NCBI GenBank assembly: GCA_014804005.1
Contig: JAAVAP010000013.1
Location: 138,302 to 202,301, forward strand
Direction: 5' to 3'
Source of the DNA: Treponema sp.
Lineage (GTDB): Bacteria > Spirochaetota > Spirochaetia > Treponematales > Treponemataceae
Length of the DNA: 64,000 nt
Shown here: in pieces, positions 41,500 through 50,485 of the stretch
How positions within the stretch are numbered: the stretch's first letter is position 1
How the letters are laid out: every line of letters starts with the position of its first letter
Translations under genes and position numbers: made by a program
Notes under the pieces: model-generated
Databases searched by the model: none
Told to the model about the DNA's origin: nothing
Seen by the model: only the letters and a program-made list of their open reading frames with translations

Positions 41500-41670
41500 T
41501 TACGCTTCCGAAATAGCTTCCGCAGGGCAGACACCGGCGCAGGTTCCGCAGCTGATGCATGTTCCAGCATCGATTTCGCGCTTTGAGCCTTTTTCGGAAA
41601 TCGCGCTTACAGGGCACTCGCCCTCGCATGCTCCGCAGTTTACGCAAGCGTCAGAAATTGTGTAGGCCAT
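41500..41670 (-). CDS. Bacterial 2[4Fe-4S] ferredoxin, 56 aa
   Basis: This is a small clostridial-type ferredoxin. The two CxxCxxCxxxCP motifs are CVNCGACEGECP (residues about 9-20) and CISCGTCAGVCP (about 38-49), each binding a [4Fe-4S] cluster. It is a soluble electron carrier of anaerobic metabolism. GGGAG 7 nt before the ATG supports the start. It is the first gene of the minus-strand run, divergent from the flagellar operon, with a palindrome-rich spacer between. Confidence 0.93.
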   Translation of the reverse strand: MAYTISDACVNCGACEGECPVSAISEKGSKREIDAGTCISCGTCAGVCPAEAISEA

Positions 41671-41774
41671 TTTTTGCTCCCATAAAAAGCCTTGGCGAAA
41701 AGTAAATTTCGCGGACGGCTTTTTAGAATGCGTTTGCAATGAAATGAAAACGCACATTTGATGTTGATATCGAA

Positions 41775-41789
41775 GTTTGCGACGCAAAC
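41775..41789. repeat. Palindrome GTTTGC-N3-GCAAAC upstream of the ferredoxin gene
   Basis: GTTTGCGACGCAAAC; with flanks the arms extend to AAGTTTGC/GCAAACTT. The same 15-bp pattern occurs at 24250-24264 and 63631-63645. Confidence 0.65.
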
Positions 41790-41952
41790 TTTTTAAGATA
41801 AAAAATTGACGACGTTCCGCGCAACTTTTTATCTCGAAATTCCCTGTTTTGGGATTTTTCAAAGTTACTTTAAAGAATAGCATTTTTCACGGAAAAGTCA
41901 AGTGAATTCGGAATAAAAATCGCTTGGCGCGCGAAAATAGCGAAAATACTAC

Positions 41953-41981
41953 TTGATTTTTTTTTGAGCATGATATATAAT
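41953..41981 (+). promoter_or_regulatory. Sigma-70-type promoter of the flagellar operon
   Basis: TTGATT (41953-41958), a 17-nt spacer and TATAAT (41976-41981) lie 36 nt before flbD. A housekeeping-type promoter is what is known for treponemal fla operons. GGGGA at 42002 precedes flbD by about 11 nt. Confidence 0.7.
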
Positions 41982-42017
41982 GATAGAATATCTTTATTAG
42001 TGGGGAAATAATAAAGT

Positions 42018-42215
42018 ATGATTCAGGTTGAGCGTCTTAACGGATCGAGCTATTTCATCAATCCGCACATGATTGAATCCATGGAATGCCTTCCCGACTT
42101 GACGATCACTATGCTTTCCGGCAAAAAAATCGTAGTAAGAAATTCCCCCGAAGATGTCGTTAATAAAATCGTGGAGTACCGCAGCAGAATCGGTATAAAT
42201 GGCCAGGAAAGTTAA
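42018..42215 (+). CDS. flbD: Flagellar protein FlbD
   Basis: This is a 65-residue member of the short FlbD family found in flagellar operons of spirochaetes and Gram-positives (MIQVERLNGSSYFINPHMIE, TITMLSGKKIVVRNSPEDVV). It is not the Caulobacter regulator of the same name; its role is unsettled. It is the first gene of the operon here. In T. pallidum the hook genes flgD and flgE lie upstream of it, but here they are absent. Confidence 0.9.
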   Translation: MIQVERLNGSSYFINPHMIESMECLPDLTITMLSGKKIVVRNSPEDVVNKIVEYRSRIGINGQES

Positions 42216-42241
42216 AGGCTTTTTGGCGCGAGGGGTGTTGA

Positions 42242-43024
42242 ATGGATATAGCGTCTATAATCGGCTTTGTGGGCGGCGCGGCCTGTATCGTAATGTCGGT
42301 TCTGACTTCGGGAGGAACTTTGGGCGGAATCATCGACATTCCGTCCGTGTTCATGACGATCGGAGGTTCTTACGCCGCGATTTGTATCATGTGTCCGCTG
42401 AGCAAGGCTTTGGGAATTTTCAAGATTATGGGAAAATGCTTCAAAATTCCCGATTTCGGCGAAAAATCGTTGGTGCAGAACATGGTAAACCTTTCGGACA
42501 AGGCTCGCCGCGAAGGAATCCTCATCCTTGAAGACGGCTTGGAGGATTTGGACGATCCGTTCCTCAAGAGCGGGCTTCGTCTCGTGATTGACGGCACGGA
42601 CAGCGCGGTTGTGCGAAAAATTATGGAAAACGAAATGAGCCAGACCGAGGCGCGCCACTTTGACTGGATAAACGTGTTCAACCAGTGGGGCGGTTTCGCG
42701 CCGGGCTTCGGAATGATGGGAACGGTTCTCGGACTTATCGGTATGTTGAACAACTTGGAAGACAAAAGCTCGCTTGGTCCGAACATGGCCGTTGCGCTTA
42801 TTACGACGCTTTACGGTTCAATGCTCGCCAACTGGATTCTCGTTCCGCTTGGGCAGAATCTTCAGGATCAGAATTCTTCGGAAATGCGCGTCAAGGAAAT
42901 GGTCGTGGAGGGTGTCCTCGCGATTCAGGCTGGCGAAAACTCGCGCGTCATCGCGCAGAAACTTTTGACTTATCTTGATCCCGTGAGCAGAAAAGCCGTG
43001 GGCGCGGAAGTCCTCAAGGATTAG
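42242..43024 (+). CDS. motA: Flagellar stator protein MotA
   Basis: MotA is the proton-channel stator subunit around MotB. The 260 residues have four membrane helices ([18 protein letters not shown] near the start, a pair near 150-200 including [19 protein letters not shown] and [21 protein letters not shown]) and the cytoplasmic loop with [14 protein letters not shown] that contacts FliG. The C terminus is basic. It lies 26 nt after flbD and 4 nt before motB. Confidence 0.95.
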   Translation: MDIASIIGFVGGAACIVMSVLTSGGTLGGIIDIPSVFMTIGGSYAAICIMCPLSKALGIFKIMGKCFKIPDFGEKSLVQNMVNLSDKARREGILILEDGLEDLDDPFLKSGLRLVIDGTDSAVVRKIMENEMSQTEARHFDWINVFNQWGGFAPGFGMMGTVLGLIGMLNNLEDKSSLGPNMAVALITTLYGSMLANWILVPLGQNLQDQNSSEMRVKEMVVEGVLAIQAGENSRVIAQKLLTYLDPVSRKAVGAEVLKD

Positions 43025-43028
43025 TCTG

Positions 43029-43799
43029 ATGGGAAAGAAGAAAGAGCCTGAAAAACCTTCTACAGCATGGCAGGGCACTTATGGCGACATGATTACGCTC
43101 ATGCTGTGCTTTTTCGTCATGCTCTACGATCCTACTGAGATCGACGTTACTCAGCTCGCTACGATTACGGAAGCGCTTCAGATGAATCAGACTGAATCGG
43201 TGACGGGAGGCTTGTCGCTTTCGGCGGGAAGACTTGCCGATTTGGGAAACACTATAAGTTCGCTTCCCTCGCTGGAAAAGGGGCGCTCGCTCGGCATGGT
43301 CAAAAAAAAGGCCGTCTCGCTTTTCGCGCCTGACATCAAGAGCGCGAAAATTACCGTCACGAGCGACGAGCGCGGGCTTGTGATTTCGCTTGCGGCCGAC
43401 GCGTTTTTCGACCGCGGAAGCGCGCGGCTCAATATCGAAAACACGCGCGAAACACTTTTGCGCCTTTCCGAATTTTTTAATGATAAAGATTTAATTGAAA
43501 AAAACCGAAGATTTAGAATAGAAGGGCATACCGACAATGAGCCGGTGGATGCCTTTTTCGTGGAAAACGGTTCGGAGGAAGGTTCCGGCGATCGGGAAAT
43601 ATATCCGAGCAACTGGGAACTTTCCGCGGCGCGTGCGATGAACGTGCTTCATTATCTTGCCGATTTCGGGGTGGACGAGGAAAAATTTTCCATCGCCGGC
43701 TACGCCGACAAGCGTCCGAAATTCAGCAACGATACGGAAGAAGGGCGCGCGTACAACCGCAGGGTTGACATAATAATCCTTGACGAGGGGCATTTTTAA
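43029..43799 (+). CDS. motB: Flagellar stator protein MotB
   Basis: MotB anchors the stator to peptidoglycan. The 256-residue protein has a single membrane helix with the essential proton-binding aspartate D20 in [17 protein letters not shown]. The C-terminal OmpA-like domain (about 120-250) has [26 protein letters not shown] and GYADKRP, which bind the wall. It follows motA by 4 nt and precedes fliL by 17 nt. Confidence 0.95.
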   Translation: MGKKKEPEKPSTAWQGTYGDMITLMLCFFVMLYDPTEIDVTQLATITEALQMNQTESVTGGLSLSAGRLADLGNTISSLPSLEKGRSLGMVKKKAVSLFAPDIKSAKITVTSDERGLVISLAADAFFDRGSARLNIENTRETLLRLSEFFNDKDLIEKNRRFRIEGHTDNEPVDAFFVENGSEEGSGDREIYPSNWELSAARAMNVLHYLADFGVDEEKFSIAGYADKRPKFSNDTEEGRAYNRRVDIIILDEGHF

Positions 43800-43816
43800 T
43801 TTAAGGGGGCTTGAAT

Positions 43817-44371
43817 ATGGCAGACGACGATATGGACGACGGCTTGGGCGATGACGAGGTTTCTGGCGGTTCTTCTCAGAAAAAAAGTGGTGGTGGCGGA
43901 TTTTTGCCAAGCCTCCTCAAATATGTCGCGCTCGCGTTGGGCGCGATAATCCTGATTGTTACCGTGGTCATAATTACGATGAAAGTCATGGGCGGAAACA
44001 AGCCCGCCGCGGCTGCCATTCCAATCAGCGAAGACTACAAGGAAATCGCCGAAGAATTGGACTGGTATCAGGGAATTGGCGAAATACAGACACGCTCAAG
44101 CGATCCGATTCCTGCGAGCGTTGTCGTGAACATTTTCTTGGGATATAAAAAGGAAGACAAGATTACTTCCACCGAAATCACGGCGCAGAGAATCCCGATT
44201 CGCGACTTTTTGCGTAATTATTTTGCAGGAAAGACGGCAGAAGCACTTTCTCCGCGCAACGAGGAAAAACTTAAGATTGAAATTCGCAACGAAATAAACG
44301 ATTCGATTTTGAGCCGTGGAAAAATCCGCAGGATTTCCTTTGACAAGCTGAACGTGGTAACGCAGCAATAG
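43817..44371 (+). CDS. fliL: Flagellar basal-body protein FliL
   Basis: FliL surrounds and supports the stator. The 184-residue product has an acidic N-terminal cytoplasmic tail (MADDDMDDGLGDDE), one membrane helix near 35-58 (YVALALGAIILIVTVVIITM) and a stomatin-like periplasmic domain. The ATG at 43817 is chosen because AAGGGGG lies 8 nt upstream; a TTG two codons earlier is too close. fliM follows after 20 nt. Confidence 0.88.
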   Translation: MADDDMDDGLGDDEVSGGSSQKKSGGGGFLPSLLKYVALALGAIILIVTVVIITMKVMGGNKPAAAAIPISEDYKEIAEELDWYQGIGEIQTRSSDPIPASVVVNIFLGYKKEDKITSTEITAQRIPIRDFLRNYFAGKTAEALSPRNEEKLKIEIRNEINDSILSRGKIRRISFDKLNVVTQQ

Positions 44372-44391
44372 GCGAAAAGCGAGGCTTTTAG

Positions 44392-45426
44392 ATGACAGAT
44401 GTTCTTTCGCAGGACGAAATAGACCAGCTTCTCAACGCGATCAACACGGGACAGCCGGACAACGACGATTACAAGGCCGTTTCCGACACCCGCAAGATCA
44501 AGATTTACGACTTTAAGCGTCCCGACAAATTTTCAAAGGAACAGATTCGCACCGTGCAGATTATGCACGAAACTTTCGCGCGCCTTACCACGACGAGCCT
44601 TTCGGCGCAGTTGCGTTCGCTGGTTCATGTCCATGTTGCGACCGTAGACCAGCTCACTTACGAGGAATTCATTCGATCGATTCCGACGCCGACGACGCTC
44701 GCCGTCATAAACATGGATCCGCTAAAAGGCAACGCGGTTTTGGAAATCGATCCTGCCATAACGTTCAGCATGATTGACAGGCTTTTTGGCGGCACGGGCG
44801 TGGTCACTGGAAACAAGAGCCGCGACCTTACGGACATCGAGCAGTCGGTAATGGAAGGAATCATCGTGCGCATTTTGGCGAATATGCGCGAGGCTTGGAC
44901 GCAGGTGATTGACTTGCGGCCGCGTCTTGGCCAAATTGAGACGAATCCGCAGTTCGCGCAGATTGTTCCGCCGACGGAAATGGTCGTTCTCGTTACATTG
45001 GAAACGAAGGTTTCTGAAGAAGAGGGAATGATCAATTTCTGTATTCCATACCTTACGATTGAGCCGATAATTTCGAAGCTCTCTTCGCAGTTTTGGTTCA
45101 GTTCCGTGAGGCGAAGCAGCACGACGCAGTATTTGGGTACGCTCAAGGAAAAGATTTCCACGGTCGATATGGATGTCGTTGCCGAAATCGGCTCGATAAA
45201 CGTGCCGATTCGCGACGTGCTTTCGTTGCGCGCTGGCGATGTCGTGAAACTTTCCAACACGAAAGTGAACGATCAGCTTACGCTCAACATCGGCGACAAG
45301 AAAAAATATTATTGCCAGCCCGGGCTTGTGGGCAAGAAGATGGCGGTTCAAGTTACGGGCAAACTTGAAGAAGACGATGAAGAAGAATTCGAAGAACTTT
45401 CCGTAGAAGGAGATGAATCAGTATGA
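44392..45426 (+). CDS. fliM: Flagellar motor switch protein FliM
   Basis: FliM is the middle C-ring protein that receives CheY-P. The 344 residues begin with the CheY-binding peptide DVLSQDEIDQLLNAI, then the CheC-like middle domain (KFSKEQIRTVQIMHETFARL, GGTGVVTGNKSRDLTDIEQSV). The C-terminal SpoA domain is near 255-335 (VVAEIGSINVPIRDVLSLRAGDVV). The acidic tail is typical of spirochaetes. Its stop overlaps the fliY start by 4 nt. Confidence 0.96.
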   Translation: MTDVLSQDEIDQLLNAINTGQPDNDDYKAVSDTRKIKIYDFKRPDKFSKEQIRTVQIMHETFARLTTTSLSAQLRSLVHVHVATVDQLTYEEFIRSIPTPTTLAVINMDPLKGNAVLEIDPAITFSMIDRLFGGTGVVTGNKSRDLTDIEQSVMEGIIVRILANMREAWTQVIDLRPRLGQIETNPQFAQIVPPTEMVVLVTLETKVSEEEGMINFCIPYLTIEPIISKLSSQFWFSSVRRSSTTQYLGTLKEKISTVDMDVVAEIGSINVPIRDVLSLRAGDVVKLSNTKVNDQLTLNIGDKKKYYCQPGLVGKKMAVQVTGKLEEDDEEEFEELSVEGDESV

Positions 45427-46580
45427 GCGATGGTGTAATTTCTCAGGACGAAATCGACGCGCTGCTTTCGGGCGTTCCTATGGACGGGTTAAACGCCTCG
45501 GGTCAAGTCGCCTCGGCATCTCCGTCGATGACGAACATAGACACGGAAACCTTGGCGAAATTCGCGGGCGATACCAAGGATGCGTTCGCGGAAAACCTCA
45601 AGCAGATGACTGGCGCGGAAGTCACCGTGGGAACTCCCACCGTGGAATCCGCAGTTCGAGACCAACTTTTGGCGAAGCTTCCGGAAATGGTCGTCGTAAC
45701 GCAGGCCGACTATTCGGCAGGGCTTAAAGGCGATCACCTTTACATAATATCGACAGATTGCGCCCAAAAATTGGTGGGGCTCATCAACAAGGAGGAAAAC
45801 GCCGCGCTTGACGACATGGCGCTTTCCGTCGTGAACGAGACCCTTTCGACACATACAAATGACGAGCTTACAGCTATTGACAAGACCGGAAAGTTGCCAG
45901 GGCTTGCCTGTAATCCGGCGGAATCTATAAACGTGCCCAAGGCTATGGTGCGCGCTCCGCAGAACACTTTCGCGCTCTTCACGTTCCCGATTACTATCGA
46001 CGGAAACGCATACACTATGTGGGAGGCGATTTCGGGCGAGGCTGCTTGGCAGATTGGAATGGCTTTGGGCGGAAACGCGGCGATGCCTATGCCGGGAAAT
46101 GCCGGCGCGCTCAACGCTGCGGACATGGCTAGCCTTGCCGGAGCCGCAGCCCCGATGGGCGGAGGAATGCCGCAGGGTGCGCCCGCCATGTCAATGGGAG
46201 GAGGAATGCCGATGCAAGGAATGCCGAACATGCAAATGGGTGGAATGCCGATGGGAGCCGCGCCGAACGTTCAGCCCGTTCAATATCCTTCGCTCATGGG
46301 CGGCGGAATGGGCGGCGATCAGGGCAATATCGGTCTCTTGATGGACGTTTTCATGGAGATGACCGTAGAGCTCGGTCGCACGAAAAAGCCGATTAAAGAA
46401 ATCCTCGGCTTCGGCGAAGGCACGATCATCGAATTGGACAAACTCGCGGGCGAACCTGTGGACATTCTCGTAAACCACAAGCCGATTGCGAAAGGCGAAG
46501 TTGTAGTCATCGACGAAAACTTCGGTGTCCGCATTACCGAAATCCTTTCTCCGCAGGAGCGCGTTTCGGAATTGCGATGA
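45423..46580 (+). CDS. fliY: Flagellar motor switch protein FliY (FliN-type with CheC-like domain)
   Basis: FliY replaces FliN in the C-ring. The 385-residue protein starts with a FliM-like CheY-binding motif (GVISQDEIDALLSG). A CheC-like middle domain (about 45-205) follows, in which the usual ExxN phosphatase motif is not clear: VVNETLSTHTND stands where GEVGN is expected. A Met/Gly/Pro-rich linker spans about 215-290 and the C-terminal SpoA domain is near 300-380 (MDVFMEMTVELGRTKKPIKEIL). The linker is unusually rich in methionine (GGMP, MQM repeats). Confidence 0.94.
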   Translation: MSDGVISQDEIDALLSGVPMDGLNASGQVASASPSMTNIDTETLAKFAGDTKDAFAENLKQMTGAEVTVGTPTVESAVRDQLLAKLPEMVVVTQADYSAGLKGDHLYIISTDCAQKLVGLINKEENAALDDMALSVVNETLSTHTNDELTAIDKTGKLPGLACNPAESINVPKAMVRAPQNTFALFTFPITIDGNAYTMWEAISGEAAWQIGMALGGNAAMPMPGNAGALNAADMASLAGAAAPMGGGMPQGAPAMSMGGGMPMQGMPNMQMGGMPMGAAPNVQPVQYPSLMGGGMGGDQGNIGLLMDVFMEMTVELGRTKKPIKEILGFGEGTIIELDKLAGEPVDILVNHKPIAKGEVVVIDENFGVRITEILSPQERVSELR

Positions 46581-46589
46581 TTTTTCCGC

Positions 46590-46609
46590 GTGCAGGAATT
46601 CCTGCGCGT
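46590..46609 (+). promoter_or_regulatory. Hairpin between fliY and fliO
   Basis: GCAGG-AATT-CCTGC (46592-46605) extended by CGCG on both sides forms a strong stem in the 52-nt spacer. Only a weak ATTTTAT follows, so it is more likely an attenuator or processing site than a full stop of the operon. Confidence 0.45.
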
Positions 46610-46632
46610 GATTTTATATGGGTGGGGTAAAA

Positions 46633-47292
46633 TTGATTTTCTCGAAAAAAAAGTTCGCGCTTTTATGCGCTTTTTCGCTTTTATGCGTTTTCGCGTTTTC
46701 GCAAGATTCGCGGGGCGAAGCCAATCTTTCTGCGCAAACTCAAGGCGATGAAATTTCCGCGCCTTCAATTCCGGACGAATCCACTCTCAGAATCGGCGGC
46801 GCGTCGTCGGAAAATTATTCTTCCGAAGGAGCGTCACAAAATCGCGGCGGCTCGACGATTTGGGTTTTCTTCAGAATGGTCTTCGTTTTGATTGTCGTCG
46901 TCATTTGCATTTATTTCGTGATGAATTTCATGAAAAAAAAGATGGGCGGCGGAATCACGGAAGACGACATCTTTTTGCGAAAAGTGGCGGCGATTTCGAT
47001 CGCGCCCGGAAAATCCGTGCAAATCGTTACGCTTTTGGAACATGCGTACTTGCTCGGCGTGACGGAAAATTCGATTGACTTGCTCGGCGAAATCACGGAC
47101 AAGGAACTTGTGGACGCGATGAATCTCAACGCCGACCGAAACGAAAACAACGCTCGGGCGCGCAATTTCAGCGACATACTTTCGATTTTCTTGAATCCGA
47201 AAAACGCGCAGTCCGCGGGGCAAAAAAAATCTGACGCAAACATTTCGGAATTCTTCGAAGCGCAGCGCAAAAAACTCGGCTCGGAGGAATGA
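46633..47292 (+). CDS. fliO: Flagellar export protein FliO
   Basis: FliO assists assembly of the FliP ring of the export gate. The protein has a signal-like N terminus (LIFSKKKFALLCAFSLLCVF), a short periplasmic part, one membrane helix (FFRMVFVLIVVVICIYFVM) and a cytoplasmic FliO domain (DDIFLRKVAAISIAPGKSVQIV). I prefer the TTG at 46633, which has GGTGGGG 5 nt upstream. The ATG at 46618, 5 codons earlier, has no ribosome site but cannot be excluded. The gene overlaps fliP by 4 nt. Confidence 0.85.
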   Translation: MIFSKKKFALLCAFSLLCVFAFSQDSRGEANLSAQTQGDEISAPSIPDESTLRIGGASSENYSSEGASQNRGGSTIWVFFRMVFVLIVVVICIYFVMNFMKKKMGGGITEDDIFLRKVAAISIAPGKSVQIVTLLEHAYLLGVTENSIDLLGEITDKELVDAMNLNADRNENNARARNFSDILSIFLNPKNAQSAGQKKSDANISEFFEAQRKKLGSEE

Positions 47293-48158
47293 GAGTGGCG
47301 GCGAATTTTTTTCAAAGGAAAATCTTCTCCCGATTTTTTGCTTTCGCGTTTTTCATTTTGATTTGCTCGTCTCCGATTTTTCCGCAGAACGCGATGCGCG
47401 CCGCAGACGATCCGAATTTTCCGCAAGGCTCTTCGCGCGGAACGATGCAAATGGAAGGCGATGTGAATCCCGTTCAAATTCCGAACATCGACATCAGCAT
47501 AACCCGGCCGGAAAGTGGCGAGGAAGTGGCGTTCAGCGTGCAGCTTTTGGTTTTGCTCACGCTGCTCACGCTCGCGCCGAGCCTTTTGATTTTGCTCACT
47601 TGCTTTTTGCGTTTTTCGATCGTGCTTGATTTCATAAAGCGCGCGCTTTCTTTGCAGCAAGTTCCGCCCACGAGCGTCTTGAACGGAATCGCGTTTTTCA
47701 TGACGCTTTTCGTGATGTGGTCGATTTTCACGAACATTTACGACAGCGCGTTCGTTCCGATGCGCGACGGCGAAATCGGAATTCAAGAAGCGTTCGAGAG
47801 CGCGCAAAAACCGATTCGATATTTTATGTATTCGCAGATGGCGGACGACACAAGTTACATCGAGATGTTCATGGGAATGGGAAACATGGAAAGGCCGAAC
47901 ACGCTCGAAGATGTTCCGACGCATGTTCTCGTGCCGTCGTACATTTTGCACGAACTGACCGTGGCGTTCAAAATCGGAATTTATTTGTACATTCCGTTCA
48001 TCATAATCGACATGGTTGTGGCGAGCATTTTGATGTCGATGGGAATGATGATGTTGCCGCCGGTGCAGATTTCGATGCCGTTCAAGCTGATGCTTTTCGT
48101 GCTTGTGGACGGCTGGGGAATCTTGACGCGGCAGCTTTTCATTTCGGTATTGAGGTAG
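47289..48158 (+). CDS. fliP: Flagellar export gate protein FliP
   Basis: FliP forms the core of the type III export gate. The 289 residues have a cleavable signal (FAFAFFILICSSPIFPQ) and four membrane helices with family motifs LLTLLTLAPSLLILLTCFLRF, QQVPPTSVLNGIAFFMTLFVM and FIIIDMVVASILMSMGMMMLPP. It overlaps fliO by 4 nt and precedes fliQ by 7 nt. Confidence 0.96.
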   Translation: MRVAANFFQRKIFSRFFAFAFFILICSSPIFPQNAMRAADDPNFPQGSSRGTMQMEGDVNPVQIPNIDISITRPESGEEVAFSVQLLVLLTLLTLAPSLLILLTCFLRFSIVLDFIKRALSLQQVPPTSVLNGIAFFMTLFVMWSIFTNIYDSAFVPMRDGEIGIQEAFESAQKPIRYFMYSQMADDTSYIEMFMGMGNMERPNTLEDVPTHVLVPSYILHELTVAFKIGIYLYIPFIIIDMVVASILMSMGMMMLPPVQISMPFKLMLFVLVDGWGILTRQLFISVLR

Positions 48159-48165
48159 GTGAAAA

Positions 48166-48435
48166 ATGGATTTGGGACAAATCATGAATTTGATGCGATC
48201 GGGAATCTTGCAGGTTTTGATTTTGGTGGCTCCAGTTTTGGGCGCGGCTTTGATAATCGGACTTGTCGTCGCGATTTTCCAGGCGACCACTTCGATTCAG
48301 GAACAGACGCTCACGTTTTTGCCGAAAATGCTCACGATTTTGGCGGTGCTCGCGCTTTTGGGCGGCTGGATGTTCGCAATGCTGCGCGACTATACGATCG
48401 CGCTTTTTGGACAAATTCCCGCGCTCGCGCGATAG
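48166..48435 (+). CDS. fliQ: Flagellar export gate protein FliQ
   Basis: This small gate subunit (89 aa) has two membrane helices (ILQVLILVAPVLGAALIIGLVV and MLTILAVLALLGGWMFAML) joined by the conserved ATTSIQEQTLTFLPK loop. The start MDLGQIMNLMRSG fits the family. It lies between fliP and fliR with gaps of 7 and 22 nt. Confidence 0.94.
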   Translation: MDLGQIMNLMRSGILQVLILVAPVLGAALIIGLVVAIFQATTSIQEQTLTFLPKMLTILAVLALLGGWMFAMLRDYTIALFGQIPALAR

Positions 48436-48457
48436 GGTATACCGGTATGGGGTATAG

Positions 48458-49270
48458 ATGCTGGACGATGTTTTGAATAATGCGCCCGCGTTTTTGCTGG
48501 CGACCGTAAGATGTTTTGCTCTCTTGATGACGCTTCCGCTTTTTTCGATGCGGAACGTTCCCACGGTCGCGCGTCTTGCGCTCGCGCTTTACATGTCCTA
48601 CATCGTCCTTCCGCAAGTGGACTTTTCGTCGTATGGCGCGGAGATGAACGCAAGCGCGATTTTTACGATGAGCTTTTTCCTGCTTTTGGCTGGCGAGGCT
48701 TTGCTCGGAATAATAACTGGATTTTTCGTGAGCATAATTTTTTCGGCGTTCAGCACGGCGGGACAATTCTTCGCGTTCCAAATGGGGTTTTCTGCGAGCG
48801 AAGTCTACGATGCTTTGAGCCAAGTGGAAAATCCTTTGATGGGACAATATTTGAATTTGATCGCAATGCTCGTTTTCATGCAGACGCGGTGGTTTCAAAA
48901 ATTGTTTTTGGGCGCGCTCGTTTCAAGCTTCAAGACGCTCAGCGCGTTTTCGATTGTGCGCGACATGCAAAGCGGCGTTCTCGTCCAGACGATGATGCGC
49001 TCTTTGAGCGAACTTTTCGCGTCGTCGCTTGTGATCGCGCTTCCGATAATGGGCACTCTGATGCTCATCACGGTTTCGGTGGGAATCCTTTCCAAGGCCG
49101 CACCGCAGATGAATCTTCTTTCCGAAGGATTTCCCGTGATGATTTTGACGGCGTTCTTCATTTTAACGGCGTTGATGCCGAGCATGATCGACGCTTTCAC
49201 GCGCGGATTCGAGGCGGGATTTTCGCGGCTCGAACAATTGTTTTTGGCACTGGGAGGAAAACGAATTTGA
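48458..49270 (+). CDS. fliR: Flagellar export gate protein FliR
   Basis: FliR is the single-copy gate subunit next to FlhB. The 270 residues have about six membrane helices and family motifs (RCFALLMTLPLFSMRNVPTVARL, FQMGFSASEVYDALSQVENPL, LPIMGTLMLITVSVGILSKAAPQMN). A GGGG lies before the ATG. Its last codons overlap the TTG start of flhB (TTGA), and the flhB ribosome site lies inside it. Confidence 0.95.
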   Translation: MLDDVLNNAPAFLLATVRCFALLMTLPLFSMRNVPTVARLALALYMSYIVLPQVDFSSYGAEMNASAIFTMSFFLLLAGEALLGIITGFFVSIIFSAFSTAGQFFAFQMGFSASEVYDALSQVENPLMGQYLNLIAMLVFMQTRWFQKLFLGALVSSFKTLSAFSIVRDMQSGVLVQTMMRSLSELFASSLVIALPIMGTLMLITVSVGILSKAAPQMNLLSEGFPVMILTAFFILTALMPSMIDAFTRGFEAGFSRLEQLFLALGGKRI

Positions 49271-50388
49271 AAGGCGAAAATCTTTTTGAATACATCGACC
49301 TTCAGTGGTTTGCGGCGGAAGACGAAGGGCGCACGGAAGAGCCTTCCGACATAAAAATCGACAAGGCGCGAAAGGAAGGCCGCGTCGCGAAAAGCCAGGA
49401 AGTGAACGGCGCGATTGTTTTTCTTTTTTCGACGCTCGCGCTTTTCCTTTTGGGAAAATGGATTTTGGAGCAGTTCGTCGAAGTGCTCGTGTTTTTTTTC
49501 AGCCGCTGCGCGGAAGGCAACGCGATGAGCGGAACTAGCGCGGTCGTGTTCTTCAATTATTTTTTGAAAACCGTCATGCCGATAGCATTCGTCGCGCTTT
49601 TGGCGGGCGTGATCGGAAATCTCATTCAGAACAAAGGCTGGCTTTTCAGCACGAAGCCGATTCAAATGAATTTTTCGAAGATTCTTCCGAAGTTCGGAGA
49701 ATATTTCAAAAAGACGATTTTTTCGCGGCAAGGCGCGTTCAATGTCGTGAAATCGATTTTAAAAGTCGCGGTTTTGGTTTTCGCTTCGTTCAGCATAATT
49801 CGCGCGAATATCGGCGACTTGCTTTTCATAATTCACGGAAACGGAAATGTCGCGGGCGCAATCGGAAAGCTCGCTTCGATCGCGATGCAGATTTTGTTTT
49901 TCGCGGCGATTTTTTTTCTTGTGATTTCGATTCCCGACTATTTCGTTCAGCGCAGGGAATTCATCGAATCTTTGAAAATGACGAAGCAGGAAGTGAAGCA
50001 GGAATTCAAGGAAATGGAAGGCGATCCCGAAGTGAAGGGAAGAATCAAGCAGGCGCAAAAGCAGCTTCTCGCTTCGAACATTCCGCGCGCCGTGGCTGAA
50101 AGCGATGTCGTCATCACGAACCCGACGCATTTCGCCGTGGCACTCAAGTACGACACCGCGCAAAGTTCCGCGCCGATGGTGAGCGCGAAAGGCGAGGATT
50201 TTATGGCGCAGCGCATAAAGCAGATCGCGCGGGAAAACGACGTTCCCATCGTGGAAAATCGTCCGCTCGCGCGTTCCCTCTATGCAGACGTGGATTTAGG
50301 TGATATAATACCTGAAGATTATTTCAAGGCGATTTCGCTGGTGTACAGCCATTTGAAAAAATTCAACAAGAAATCCGGCGCGGCGTAA
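49267..50388 (+). CDS. flhB: Flagellar export switch protein FlhB
   Basis: FlhB switches export substrates by self-cleavage. The 373-residue protein has an N-terminal cytoplasmic part (EEPSDIKIDKARKEGRVAKS), four membrane helices, and the C-terminal cytoplasmic domain with the cleavage site NPTH near residue 285 (VVITNPTHFAVALKY). I place the start at the TTG at 49267, which overlaps the fliR stop by 4 nt. A GGGAGG lies 9-10 nt upstream and no ATG or GTG fits. The frame is also open upstream through fliR but that part is not FlhB. Confidence 0.92.
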   Translation: MKGENLFEYIDLQWFAAEDEGRTEEPSDIKIDKARKEGRVAKSQEVNGAIVFLFSTLALFLLGKWILEQFVEVLVFFFSRCAEGNAMSGTSAVVFFNYFLKTVMPIAFVALLAGVIGNLIQNKGWLFSTKPIQMNFSKILPKFGEYFKKTIFSRQGAFNVVKSILKVAVLVFASFSIIRANIGDLLFIIHGNGNVAGAIGKLASIAMQILFFAAIFFLVISIPDYFVQRREFIESLKMTKQEVKQEFKEMEGDPEVKGRIKQAQKQLLASNIPRAVAESDVVITNPTHFAVALKYDTAQSSAPMVSAKGEDFMAQRIKQIARENDVPIVENRPLARSLYADVDLGDIIPEDYFKAISLVYSHLKKFNKKSGAA

Positions 50389-50485
50389 AAAATGAAACGC
50401 TTGCGTAAAGCAGGTTGATTTTGCAGAGACGCTTGCGCGATTTATTTTTTATATTTATTGATTTATTTGGTCAGGGTGGGGACTT

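Larger units (their letters stand above)
41671..42017. other. Divergent spacer between ferredoxin and flagellar operon
   Basis: No gene is seen. It contains an inverted repeat TGCGTTT...AAACGCA (41729-41754), the palindrome GTTTGCGACGCAAAC (41775-41789) flanked by AA/TT, and an imperfect 13-bp stem (AGATAAAAAATTG at 41796 with CAACTTTTTATCT at 41821). The flagellar promoter lies at the right end. Confidence 0.55.

Noticed and set aside
1140-45080. Other GCCGATAA words (for example in recN near 1140 and in fliM near 45066) as sigma-28 promoters
   Set aside because: They are inside coding sequence and not followed by a start. About this many chance hits are expected in 64 kb.
48434-48457. TATACCGGTAT and repeated GGGTATA words between fliQ and fliR
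   Set aside because: The spacer is only 22 nt and the GGGG serves as the fliR ribosome site. Too little for an operator claim.
48511-49266. N-terminal extension of the flhB frame upstream of 49267
   Set aside because: That part lies on fliR in another frame and does not look like FlhB. The TTG at 49267 has its own ribosome site.
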